A stretch of 49,818 bases of DNA from an uncultured Bacteroidales bacterium. GTDB lineage: Bacteria; Bacteroidota; Bacteroidia; Bacteroidales; ML635J-15. Shown here piece by piece: positions 8,397 through 17,380 of this stretch. Within the stretch, counting starts at the first letter, position 1, and every line of letters starts with the position of its first letter. The DNA is taken from assembly GCA_937982115.1 (NCBI GenBank), contig CALJNE010000030.1:1-49818 (forward strand). Direction: 5' to 3'. The notes beneath the pieces were generated by a model. That model ran no database searches. It had not been told where the DNA came from and was given only the letters and a program-made list of their open reading frames with translations. A program made the position numbers and the translations under genes.

Positions 8397-11042
8397 ATGA
8401 GCGAGAGTTTAAAAAAAGAACTTGAATTACTTCAAGAAGAAAACCGGAAATTAAAAGAACAAATCTTAAGATTTAGAAGTCTTTACACAAATACAACTAT
8501 TGGTGTTTACAGAACTACTCCTGATGGGAAAATTGAGCTTGCCAATCAACCTCTTGTAGAAATGTTAGGATTTAAAAGTCTTGAAGAATTAAAAATATAC
8601 AATCTTGAAAAAGGACAATTAATTTCCATAAAACAAAGGGAAGAATTCAAAGAATTAATTGAGAAGCATGGGGTTATTATTGGTCACGAAGCTATCTGGA
8701 AAAAGAAGGACGGCAGTCCTATACATGTTAGAGAAAGTGCTAAAGCAATAAAAGATGAAAATGGAAAAACTATATTTTATGAAGGAACCATCGAAGATAT
8801 CACTGCTCAAAAACACAAAGAGCAACAATTGACAGAAAGTGAAGAAAGATACCGCAAACTTATGGAGGCTCTCCCCTATGCAGCTGCTGTTCATAAAGAT
8901 TACAAAATCCACTATCTTAATAATCATGCCATTAAACTTTTAAAATGCGATAAAATTGAATACATAGGTCGAAGCATTTACGATTTTATTCACCCGAAAT
9001 ATCATTCATTTGCAACAAAAAGAATAAAAACTGTTGTAAGCAAAAAACAAAATGTAGAACTAGCAGAACAAATTTTCATAAATAGTTTAGGAGAACAATT
9101 TCCTGTCGAGGTTTCTTCATTACCAGTAATAATTAATAATGAAAAATATATCCTCTCTGTTTTTTCTGATATATCGGAACGCAAAAAAACTGAACAAGAA
9201 TTAACGTTATCCGAAATAACGTTTCATAGTTTATTAAATAATATCTCAGAAGGCATTTTTATTCTTGATTCAAATTTCAAAATAATTGAAATTAATAATA
9301 CTGTAACAAAACTTTTCGATAAAGAATATAACAATTTTATCGGTAATTATCTTTTTAATTTTTTTAGAATAAACAAAAAAAATTACAATAAAATCATTAA
9401 AAAATTAAAAGCCCTAAAAAAAAATAAACCCGAAGTTTATCAATTAAGTTGTATTAAATCCAACGAAACCGAATTCCAGGGAGAAGTAAGTTTTTTAAAA
9501 GGCATTTACTACGATAAACAAGTAATAATTGCTGTTGTGCGTGATATTACAGAGTTTGTTAAAAGTGAAACTCGCTATAAGGATTTGTTTGAATTTGCTG
9601 TTGGAGGAATTTTAATAGGAACAACAGATGGCTATATTATTGATGCCAATAACCGCATGTGCAAAATCTTCGGACGAAAGAAAGAAGAAATTATCGGCAA
9701 ACATTTAAGCGACGGATTCTTTACAAAAGACAGTGTTGAAACAAAACCTTTTGAATATGAAAAACTATGGTACGGCGAAACCATTGTGAAGCAAAGAACA
9801 GTACAACGTCCTGATGGCAGTAAGATTGATATTGAAATGCATACCAAAATGTTTCCGGATGGCACACTACAGTCCTTCTTTCATGATATTACAGATAAAA
9901 AACGAGCTGAAAAACAAATACTCGAAGAAAAGGAGAAAACACTTCTTAATTATGCAAATCTAGTTGCAGTAATCGAAAATACTACCGATAACATCTGGGC
10001 TATTGATACCGAATATAGAATACTTTACCTTAACAACAATTTCAAAACAAATTTTAAAGATGTTTTTGGAAAAGATTTATTTCTGGGAATAAATCTTTTA
10101 GATTGTCTTGAAAAGTCTTACGCTGAATTCTGGAAAGAAAAATATGACTTCGTTATCAATAATAATCAAAGACTGCAATTTGAACAAGAAATTCCTCTAA
10201 AGGAAAATTTTATTTATATAAATGTTTCATTAAACCCAATTGTAAAAAATAATAAAGCAATTGGTGTTGCATGTTTTGGTTCTGATATTACTAAACGAAA
10301 AACTGAAGAAAAAGAATTAATTAATGCACTTACAAAAGCCGAAGAAAGTGAAAAACTTAAATCGGCGTTTCTTGCTAACATGAGTCATGAAATCAGAACA
10401 CCCATCAACGGAATTCTGGGATTTCTTGATTTGTTGAGAGATGAAATCTCAAACGAAGAAAAAAATGAATATATAAATATAATCGAAAACAGCACCCGCC
10501 AGTTACTCGAAACACTCACTGATATTATTGAATTATCAAAAATCGAAGCAGGTATTGTAAAAATTAAAAGCGAACCGGTAGATTTTTCAGAAATTATATC
10601 CGAAGTAGTTACTCAAATGCAAGGATATATTCCTCGCAATAAAAATATTAATCTTTATTATAAAAATACTTTTAATCAACAAGTTTTTGGAAATACAGAC
10701 AAAATTAAATTACGCCAAATTTTAATTAATCTTATAAGTAATGCCGTAAAATTTACAGACCAAGGTTTTATCGAAGTTACATTTACTAAAATATCTCCAA
10801 CACATATCGAAATTTCTATTAAAGATACCGGTATTGGAATAAAATCTGAAAATATCGAAAAAATTTTCGACCGTTTTTCTCATTTTGAAAGCTCAAATAA
10901 ATCTTTACACAAAAGTTCAGGCTTAGGATTATCCATTTGCAAAGCTTATTCGGAAATGCTGGGCGGTAAAATTTCTGTAATGTCAGAATATGGCAAAGGA
11001 AGTACTTTCACACTCACGATACCAATATATTTATCATGTTAG
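8397..11042 (+). CDS. Cytoplasmic sensor histidine kinase with five PAS domains
   Basis: The 881-residue protein starts with a short coiled coil (about 3-28). Five PAS domains follow, at roughly 27-137, 151-262, 272-387, 392-500 and 516-635. Each ends in a PAC-like strand such as FYEGTIEDITAQK or SFFHDITDKKRAE. The HisKA dimerisation domain has the phospho-acceptor H664 in FLANMSHEIRTPINGIL. The HATPase_c domain has its N box around N782 (ILINLISNAVKFTD), G1 at D810-TGIGI and G2 SGLGLS (841-846). There is no transmembrane segment, signal peptide or receiver domain, so it should sense an intracellular cue and act on a separate regulator. No response regulator gene is adjacent, so it is an orphan. 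The PAS ligands cannot be read from sequence. The last four bases overlap the convergent lipoprotein gene. Confidence 0.93.
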   Translation: MSESLKKELELLQEENRKLKEQILRFRSLYTNTTIGVYRTTPDGKIELANQPLVEMLGFKSLEELKIYNLEKGQLISIKQREEFKELIEKHGVIIGHEAIWKKKDGSPIHVRESAKAIKDENGKTIFYEGTIEDITAQKHKEQQLTESEERYRKLMEALPYAAAVHKDYKIHYLNNHAIKLLKCDKIEYIGRSIYDFIHPKYHSFATKRIKTVVSKKQNVELAEQIFINSLGEQFPVEVSSLPVIINNEKYILSVFSDISERKKTEQELTLSEITFHSLLNNISEGIFILDSNFKIIEINNTVTKLFDKEYNNFIGNYLFNFFRINKKNYNKIIKKLKALKKNKPEVYQLSCIKSNETEFQGEVSFLKGIYYDKQVIIAVVRDITEFVKSETRYKDLFEFAVGGILIGTTDGYIIDANNRMCKIFGRKKEEIIGKHLSDGFFTKDSVETKPFEYEKLWYGETIVKQRTVQRPDGSKIDIEMHTKMFPDGTLQSFFHDITDKKRAEKQILEEKEKTLLNYANLVAVIENTTDNIWAIDTEYRILYLNNNFKTNFKDVFGKDLFLGINLLDCLEKSYAEFWKEKYDFVINNNQRLQFEQEIPLKENFIYINVSLNPIVKNNKAIGVACFGSDITKRKTEEKELINALTKAEESEKLKSAFLANMSHEIRTPINGILGFLDLLRDEISNEEKNEYINIIENSTRQLLETLTDIIELSKIEAGIVKIKSEPVDFSEIISEVVTQMQGYIPRNKNINLYYKNTFNQQVFGNTDKIKLRQILINLISNAVKFTDQGFIEVTFTKISPTHIEISIKDTGIGIKSENIEKIFDRFSHFESSNKSLHKSSGLGLSICKAYSEMLGGKISVMSEYGKGSTFTLTIPIYLSC

Positions 11043-11695
11043 TATATACAATTGAAAACAACGGTATCTCCGGGAACACAATATAAATTCTGATTGTAAT
11101 TCTGTGATTCTCCATTATGTATCGAAATCCATACAATTCTTAGTGTTTCGCCACCAACAACGTTAACGACAAAAGTTGTATCTACATCTGCTCCGTTAAA
11201 ATATCTGAATTCCCCGTTATCGCACTGCTCACACTCAGAATTAATATTTTCAATTCTTATTTTTAAAACATCTGACTCTAATTTTGGAGGAATGTTTTTA
11301 ACAAATACTTTTAAAAATGATTTTCTTGCCAGTAAAATATTCTTAAGATATTCTGTTTTACCATCTTCTGCAAAAAATTCAGTATTTTTCAAATAATATT
11401 CATAAGTTTCGACAATAATTCTAAATTTAACGTAAACTTCCCGTTCAATTTCAAAAGAATAATTTCCGTCTTCATCAGTAAATGTCTCAGAAATTTTACT
11501 GAACATAGCATTATAACTTCCTGAATTAACAGCGTTACCGTATAATATTACCTTAGCATTGGGAATTGGTGAAGAATCCACCACATTGGTTATTCTTCCT
11601 AAAATAATGATATTTTCTTCTTTTTTACATGATGTAAAAACAATTGCAGAGATAATTAAAAAACATAAAATTGTATTTCTGTAAAATTTTAACAT
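11039..11695 (-). CDS. Lipoprotein with carboxypeptidase regulatory-like (CarboxypepD_reg) domain
   Basis: The 218-residue product has a lipoprotein signal peptide ending VFTSC (C23) followed by KKEE, the usual outer-membrane lipoprotein start in this phylum. Residues about 30-115 resemble an Ig-like regulatory domain: IILGRITNVVDSSPIPNAKVILYG and then a stretch ending DEDGNYSFEIE. The remainder is a second beta-rich region that contains ECEQC and ends in CVPGDTVVFNCIY. The function is unknown; such domains normally serve for adhesion or assembly. Its stop codon overlaps the end of the convergent histidine kinase by 4 bp. No operon partner is evident. Confidence 0.7.
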   Translation of the reverse strand: MLKFYRNTILCFLIISAIVFTSCKKEENIIILGRITNVVDSSPIPNAKVILYGNAVNSGSYNAMFSKISETFTDEDGNYSFEIEREVYVKFRIIVETYEYYLKNTEFFAEDGKTEYLKNILLARKSFLKVFVKNIPPKLESDVLKIRIENINSECEQCDNGEFRYFNGADVDTTFVVNVVGGETLRIVWISIHNGESQNYNQNLYCVPGDTVVFNCIY

Positions 11696-11760
11696 TTCAA
11701 AAATTTTTAAATCAAAAATAAACTGTAATTTTATCCAAAATTAATCAAAATTTTAATACT

Positions 11761-13218
11761 ATGAGCGATATATTAAATCTGCAGCCAAAAAATGTTTGGA
11801 ATTATTTTTACCAAATTACACAAGTTCCGAGACCAAGTAAAAAGGAAGAAAAAATCATTAAATTCCTTTTAGATTTTGCAAAAGAAAATAATCTCGAAGC
11901 AAAACGTGATAAGGCAGGCAATATACTTATAAAAAAACCTGCAAGCCGAGGTATGGAAAATAAGAAAACTGTTGTTCTGCAAAGCCACATGGATATGGTT
12001 TGCGAAGCAAATAAAGACACAAAAATTGATTTCGATAATGACCCAATAATTGCATACGTTGACGGAGAATGGGTAAAAGCAAAAGGTACCACTCTCGGAG
12101 CTGACGACGGTATAGGAATGGCTGCTCAGATGGCTATTTTAACCGACAATACAATTCAACACGGTCCTATTGAATGTTTGTTCACCGTTGACGAAGAAAC
12201 CGGTCTTACCGGTGCATTTGAACTCGAACCCGGATTTTTCGAAGGGACTATTCTCTTAAACCTTGATTCAGAAGACGAAGGAGAAATTTTCATCGGTTGT
12301 GCCGGTGGTATTGACACTACTGCTTATTTCAATTTTACAAAAGAACCTGTTCCCGCAAAAAGTTATGCTTACAAAATAACTGTAAACGGATTAAAAGGTG
12401 GTCATAGCGGCGATGAAATTCACAAAGGATATGGTAATTCTAATAAAATCGCAAACAGATTTTTATTCTTATTCACAAACAAATACGATATCAGACTTAC
12501 AAACTTTGACGGAGGAAACAAACGCAATGCAATTCCTCGTGAAGCAGAGTTTGTCTTTACTGTAGCTGAAACAGAAAAAGAGAACTTACTTAAAGACTTC
12601 GATATTTTAAAGAATCATATCATTAAAGAAATTGAAATTACAGAACCAAATTTGAACATCCAGATTGAAAATGTTTCGCTACCTGAATTTGTGATTGATA
12701 AAACAACACAGAAAAATCTAACTTACTCGTTATATGCTTGTCCACATGGAGTACATGCATGGAGCACAACCATGCCCGGGCTTGTTGAAACTTCAACAAA
12801 TCTTGCCGCAGTAAAATTCAATGATACAAAAATTACAATTACTACCAGCCAGCGTAGTTCTTTGGAATCAGGGAAAACCGACATAAATAATATGGTAAAG
12901 GCGGTATTTGAACTTGCGGGAGCTGAAGTCGAATCCGGTGATGGTTATCCCGGTTGGGCACCAAACCCAAAATCAGAAATTCTGGAAATCGCATCAGCTT
13001 CTTATGAAAGATTGTTTGGTAAAAAACCTGTTATCAGAGCAATTCATGCCGGTCTTGAATGCGGGCTATTCCTCGAGAAATATCCATATCTCGATATGAT
13101 TTCTTTCGGTCCAACTCTTCGTGGTGTTCATTCTCCAGATGAAAGAATTGAAATTAAAACAGTCGAGATGTGGTACAAACATTTGATTGATATTCTAAAA
13201 AATATTCCGAACAAATAG
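11761..13218 (+). CDS. pepD: Cytosolic Xaa-His dipeptidase (aminoacyl-histidine dipeptidase, M20C)
   Basis: This 485-residue zinc peptidase cleaves dipeptides such as carnosine-type Xaa-His and feeds amino-acid catabolism. Metal-site motifs are in order: LQSHMDMVCEAN (first zinc His, then Asp), TLGADDGIGMAA (bridging Asp), VDEETGLTGA (catalytic Glu pair) and LNLDSEDEGE (zinc Asp). A lid domain with GGHSGDEIHKGYGN follows, and near the C-terminus IHAGLECGLF and FGPTLRGVHSPDE supply the last His ligand. The length fits the PepD family (about 485). There is no signal peptide, so it is cytoplasmic. It is a single gene with its own terminator immediately downstream. Confidence in the family is high; the exact substrate range is inferred. 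Confidence 0.95.
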   Translation: MSDILNLQPKNVWNYFYQITQVPRPSKKEEKIIKFLLDFAKENNLEAKRDKAGNILIKKPASRGMENKKTVVLQSHMDMVCEANKDTKIDFDNDPIIAYVDGEWVKAKGTTLGADDGIGMAAQMAILTDNTIQHGPIECLFTVDEETGLTGAFELEPGFFEGTILLNLDSEDEGEIFIGCAGGIDTTAYFNFTKEPVPAKSYAYKITVNGLKGGHSGDEIHKGYGNSNKIANRFLFLFTNKYDIRLTNFDGGNKRNAIPREAEFVFTVAETEKENLLKDFDILKNHIIKEIEITEPNLNIQIENVSLPEFVIDKTTQKNLTYSLYACPHGVHAWSTTMPGLVETSTNLAAVKFNDTKITITTSQRSSLESGKTDINNMVKAVFELAGAEVESGDGYPGWAPNPKSEILEIASASYERLFGKKPVIRAIHAGLECGLFLEKYPYLDMISFGPTLRGVHSPDERIEIKTVEMWYKHLIDILKNIPNK

Positions 13219-13234
13219 TATCACAAAGAAACGA

Positions 13235-13267
13235 GGCTGTCTCAAAATTTGACAGCCCCTTTTTTTA
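13235..13267 (+). terminator. Rho-independent terminator shared by convergent genes
   Basis: A 7-bp stem (GGCTGTC at 13235-13241 with GACAGCC at 13251-13257) is followed by a CC and a run of Ts on the plus strand. It lies 17 bp past the pepD stop. Read on the other strand it follows the ferritin-like gene that ends the redox operon, so it may serve both. Confidence 0.85.
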
Positions 13268-13720
13268 ATTCTCTCTCAAAATCACTTCGTCATATTCTAT
13301 CTCAAACATAAGTTTATGCTTTGATTCTTCCTGTGCCAACGAAAGCAACAAGTTTACCAATTCGGGATTTGAGGTTTGAGAAGCTAACTTAGTGTAAAGT
13401 TTAAAAGCAGCTTTCTCACGTTTCATTGCCAGAATCAAAGCATCCTGATAACTCATGTCCGGAGAAGGTTCTGTTCGCTCCACATATTCCGAAATATTTA
13501 ACTCCCGCACTTTTTCTTCTCCCAGTGTGAAAATTTTTTCTTCTTTTACTTTTGTTAGTTTTGCTTTATGTTTTATTTCTTCCTCAACAAAACGTAAAAA
13601 AGTCTTTTTCATTTCTGATGACTTTGCTCTATCAGATAACTCCTTGTAAAAATCAATGGATTTTTGTTCCATGTCAATGGCAAAATCCAGTATATCATCA
13701 ACTGTTTTAAACTCTCTCAT
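13265..13720 (-). CDS. Ferritin-like / rubrerythrin-type diiron protein
   Basis: The 151-residue, all-helical protein has two tandem half-motifs typical of ferritin-like diiron carriers. The first is E18 in FAIDMEQKSIDFYKEL with E48-x-x-H51 in EEEIKHK. The second is the Glu in MKREKAAFKLYTKL with EESKHKLMFE. It lacks the C-terminal rubredoxin domain of classical rubrerythrin. Proteins of this type handle peroxide or iron in anaerobes; the specific reaction here is inferred. The ATG overlaps the last 14 bp of the large oxidoreductase gene, so the two are probably translationally coupled. It is the last gene of the four-gene redox operon and ends at the shared terminator. Confidence 0.85.
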   Translation of the reverse strand: MREFKTVDDILDFAIDMEQKSIDFYKELSDRAKSSEMKKTFLRFVEEEIKHKAKLTKVKEEKIFTLGEEKVRELNISEYVERTEPSPDMSYQDALILAMKREKAAFKLYTKLASQTSNPELVNLLLSLAQEESKHKLMFEIEYDEVILREN

Positions 13721-16700
13721 ATTCTAATTGTTTTTTTAGTTTTGACTTAAAATCATTTTCAAAATTGTTACTGATATAATCTGCTGCATTTTCAAACAGT
13801 TTAATGTTTACAGATTCTTCAGTAATTCTTAATTGATCTTTGATATCTACAACATCATTGAATTGTTTAAGAAATTCAGATTTAACATCATCTATTGAAC
13901 CCAATCCGTTTACTCCCGCAAGTTTAAGTATTGATAATAATTGACCTACATTACAATATTCAAACGGAGGATTCGATGCTTTTTCAAATTCCAGAATTTG
14001 TCTCTGAGTGTTTGTAAATGATCCGCCGGTTTCGTAAGGTAAAGAAGCCGGTAAAATCAAATTAGCTTTTTGAGCTGTTTCAGTTATAAAATAATCCTGT
14101 ACCATTATAAATTCAGCTTCATTAAACCATTGGTTTACATCGGTTTTATTTATGGCCGTACCTAACGGATCTTCACCAAAGATAAACCACGAAGAAACTT
14201 TTCCGCATTTAATTTTCTCAAGAAGTTTTGTTTCGCCGTAATTATTTATAACATTAAATTTAGCTGTGCCTTCAACAATTCCCATATTAAATAAACCTTC
14301 GGAATTGTTCTTTTCTTTTAAGGAAATTATTCCGGCAGCGGTTTTACCAAGTTTTCCGGTTAAAATTGCAAGGTTTCTGATTTCAGAGCAAGTTTCGGCA
14401 CTTAAATTTTTCTCACTGAAAATTATTACAGAATTGTGATTATTGTTATATTCAGTTACAAAATATTCAATAATATCTTCACTTACTCCAGCTTTTTTAA
14501 TCAACTCCTCAAAGTTTTGAGCTAAAATATAATTACGATACTCAATGAAACTATCTTTGTAGTGCTGATCAAGATAAATTTGATTTTGCAAATTATGTGA
14601 AAGAATATAGTAATTAGCAGCTTTGATAAAGTGATAATACGAAGAAATTACTAAAGTTTTGTCAGCCTTTTTAGAAACAGAATTATTTTTATCCTCTGTT
14701 ATTAGAACTACAGGAACATTTTTTTTGAATTGATGATTAAATACCATATATCCAACTATTGGATAATCATAATTAATTTCTGTTCCAAGGATAAAAATTC
14801 TTTCTGTTTTTGGTATTTCATTAAAAGCTAAATTATTAAGACTGTTTTCAGCAAAAGCATTTCCTCTACCGAGATAAGAGAAAGATGACATATTTTTTTC
14901 TCCATCAGCAATTTCATATAATTTAGAGATTAAAAACATTTCTTCATTAGATAGTCTTGCTCCGGCAAACAAAGCTTTTTCGCCGGCTGACTTTTCTTTT
15001 AACTTGTTATATATAATGTTAAAAGCCTCATCAAAAGATATATTTTTCCATTTGCCGTTTTCTTTGATCATGGGTTGAGTTATTCGGTTTTTATCATTTA
15101 TATAATTGTAACCGAATTTTGCTTTTGCACAAATGTTTGAATCCTGATTTATTTGACCATAAGCCCCATTAACTCTCCAAACAAAATTTTTCTTTACCAG
15201 GTATTCCAATTCACAACCAACCGAACAATAATTACATATTGAATTTATAGGTTCAGTTTTAACCGGTCCCGGTTTAAATGTAACATTTTCAGAAATTGCA
15301 GCAGTAGGACAGGCCGATATACACATTCCACAGGATTCACAATCTGTTTCCAGCAATGATTTTCCAAGACTTGGAGCAACAAATGTATCAAATCCGCGAT
15401 TTACCAGCCCCAGAGCATAAGCACCAACAACTTCGCTGCAAATCCTTACACAACGAGCACATAATATACACTTGTTATTGTCAATTTCTATATAGGGATG
15501 ATCAAATTTTACATCAAACTGTTTAAACTCTCCTTTCAAATTTTCCTGAGAAGCTTGATATGCTGTAGCATGTTTTTTCAAATCACAGGTATAATATTCA
15601 ACACACCCGCACTCAAAACATCTTGATGCCTCCTGCACAGCTACCTCATCATTTTCGTAACCTAATTCCACCTCAACGAAATTAAGTCGCTTGTTGGGAG
15701 ATAAAGTAGGCATTTCATGTCGCTTTTGAGAAACATATTTTGGTTTATAGTCTTCCGGAACCTGCTTTTTAAAATTATCTTTTTTGCTGATAAATTCGTA
15801 ATTTTCGACTTTTATTTCCTGACCAGTGAGGAATTGATGACAACTCAAAGCAGCTCTGCGAGCTTGTTGTATAGCTTCGATAACTGTGGCAGGACCTTTA
15901 ACAGCATCACCACAAGCAAAAATCTTTGGATTTCCGGTTTGTAAGGTTTGTGGATTTACGTCGAGATCCCCCCATTTATTTAACGCAACTCTTCCATTTT
16001 CTGAAAAGTTATTAATATCATCTATAAACGGCGCTACAGTTTTCTGTCCTATTGCAGCAAGAATATAATCTACCTGAATATCGAAATCGCTACCTTCAAC
16101 CGGAACCGGTCTTCTACGCCCTGAAGCATCCGGTTCGCCTAATTCCATTTTAAGGCAGGTAATAGATTTAACTTTACCTTCTTCATCTTTATTTATTCTT
16201 TTAGGTGCTGTTAGAAACATATATTCAACACCTTCGAGTTTTGACTCGTGAATTTCTATTGGATTTGCCGGCATCTCTTTTTCGGTACGGCGGTACAAAA
16301 CATAAACCTTATCGGCATGGCAACGTATCGAAGTTCGACAGCAATCCATAGCCGTATTACCGCCACCAATTACTGCAACTGTTTTGCCTCTGAAGTCATA
16401 TCTTTGACCGGTGATTTCCATATTGCGTAAAAACTCTACACCTCCAAAAACATTTATGGCATCATCCCCTTCACAACCCACAGGTGTGCTTCCCTGCGAA
16501 CCAATGGCAAGAATTACTGCATCGTAATTATCTTTAAGATTTTTATAACTAAGATTTTCCCCAAGTTTTTTATTATAATGAATTTGAGATAATCCTAATT
16601 CAAGTATAGCATTAACTTCTTTATCTATAATTTCATTAGGCAAACGATATTCAGGGATACCATATCTTAACCAGCCTCCCGGTTTTGAGTTAGCCTCGAA

Positions 16701-17369
16701 AATATCGCAATAATGACCTTGAAGTTGTAAGAACCATGCAGCCGATAATCCTCCAGGTCCGGCACCAATTATAGCAACACGTTTTCCTGATGCAGGTTTT
16801 GGAGTAGGCCTATATCTATCAGCGGATTCCAGATCTTTATCACTTGCAAATCTTTTGAGATAATCTATTCCTACACCGGCACCTTCTTCCATTAAATTTC
16901 GACGACAAGCCACCTCGCATGGTCTAACGCATACACGCCCACAAACTGCCGGCAATGGATTAACTTCTTTTATCAAAGCTACTGCTTCGCTATAAAGGCC
17001 TTTTTCAATCAACGAAATATATCCCTGTACATCAACTCCGGCCGGACAGGTTTGTTTACACGGAGCAACGCAATCTGCATAGTGATTACTTACCAACAAA
17101 TTCAAAGCTGTTTGTCTGGCTTTGTATATTTTTTCGTTATCCGTAGTGATTTTCATCCCCTCGGTGATCTTTGTTGAACATGAAGGCTGGAGTCCTCTCA
17201 TACCTTCAATTTCGACTACACAAACATAACAAGATGAATACGGTTCAAGGCGAGGATCATGGCATAATGTAGGAATTTCTATTCCGGATCTGGAAGCTAA
17301 TTCCAAAACTGATTCTCCCTCGTATCCTATTACGGGTTTGCCGTTTAATATAACATTTATCTGGTTCAT
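13707..17369 (-). CDS. GltD-NuoG fusion: Fe-S flavoprotein with degenerate molybdopterin domain
   Basis: The 1220-residue protein is a chain of redox modules. Residues 1-80 are a NuoG-type [2Fe-2S] ferredoxin (C36, C47, C50, C64). A His-Cys cluster motif follows (H96, C100, C104, C108). Residues about 110-515 are a GltD/NfnB-like FAD and NADPH module with VAIIGAGPGGLSAAW and VAVIGGGNTAMDCCR dinucleotide folds. A cysteine-rich linker has C584, C587 and C589. Two [4Fe-4S] sites come next (C634/637/640/644 and C677/680/683/687). From about 710 there is a molybdopterin-oxidoreductase-like domain with its own [4Fe-4S] site (C712, C715, C719, C747). That domain has no Cys or Sec where formate dehydrogenases carry the active-site residue (about 825-840). 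It also seems to lack the C-terminal cofactor-binding domain, so it looks structural, as in NuoG. With the NuoF and NuoE genes directly upstream, it should exchange electrons between NAD(H), NADP(H) and ferredoxin. It is soluble, with no signal or membrane segment. Confidence 0.85.
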   Translation of the reverse strand: MNQINVILNGKPVIGYEGESVLELASRSGIEIPTLCHDPRLEPYSSCYVCVVEIEGMRGLQPSCSTKITEGMKITTDNEKIYKARQTALNLLVSNHYADCVAPCKQTCPAGVDVQGYISLIEKGLYSEAVALIKEVNPLPAVCGRVCVRPCEVACRRNLMEEGAGVGIDYLKRFASDKDLESADRYRPTPKPASGKRVAIIGAGPGGLSAAWFLQLQGHYCDIFEANSKPGGWLRYGIPEYRLPNEIIDKEVNAILELGLSQIHYNKKLGENLSYKNLKDNYDAVILAIGSQGSTPVGCEGDDAINVFGGVEFLRNMEITGQRYDFRGKTVAVIGGGNTAMDCCRTSIRCHADKVYVLYRRTEKEMPANPIEIHESKLEGVEYMFLTAPKRINKDEEGKVKSITCLKMELGEPDASGRRRPVPVEGSDFDIQVDYILAAIGQKTVAPFIDDINNFSENGRVALNKWGDLDVNPQTLQTGNPKIFACGDAVKGPATVIEAIQQARRAALSCHQFLTGQEIKVENYEFISKKDNFKKQVPEDYKPKYVSQKRHEMPTLSPNKRLNFVEVELGYENDEVAVQEASRCFECGCVEYYTCDLKKHATAYQASQENLKGEFKQFDVKFDHPYIEIDNNKCILCARCVRICSEVVGAYALGLVNRGFDTFVAPSLGKSLLETDCESCGMCISACPTAAISENVTFKPGPVKTEPINSICNYCSVGCELEYLVKKNFVWRVNGAYGQINQDSNICAKAKFGYNYINDKNRITQPMIKENGKWKNISFDEAFNIIYNKLKEKSAGEKALFAGARLSNEEMFLISKLYEIADGEKNMSSFSYLGRGNAFAENSLNNLAFNEIPKTERIFILGTEINYDYPIVGYMVFNHQFKKNVPVVLITEDKNNSVSKKADKTLVISSYYHFIKAANYYILSHNLQNQIYLDQHYKDSFIEYRNYILAQNFEELIKKAGVSEDIIEYFVTEYNNNHNSVIIFSEKNLSAETCSEIRNLAILTGKLGKTAAGIISLKEKNNSEGLFNMGIVEGTAKFNVINNYGETKLLEKIKCGKVSSWFIFGEDPLGTAINKTDVNQWFNEAEFIMVQDYFITETAQKANLILPASLPYETGGSFTNTQRQILEFEKASNPPFEYCNVGQLLSILKLAGVNGLGSIDDVKSEFLKQFNDVVDIKDQLRITEESVNIKLFENAADYISNNFENDFKSKLKKQLEYERV

Positions 17370-17380
17370 AACTTTTACTT

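Noticed and set aside
13707-17369. Formate dehydrogenase alpha subunit
   Set aside because: The catalytic Cys/Sec is missing and the C-terminal cofactor domain appears absent; a GltD-like module occupies the middle of the protein.
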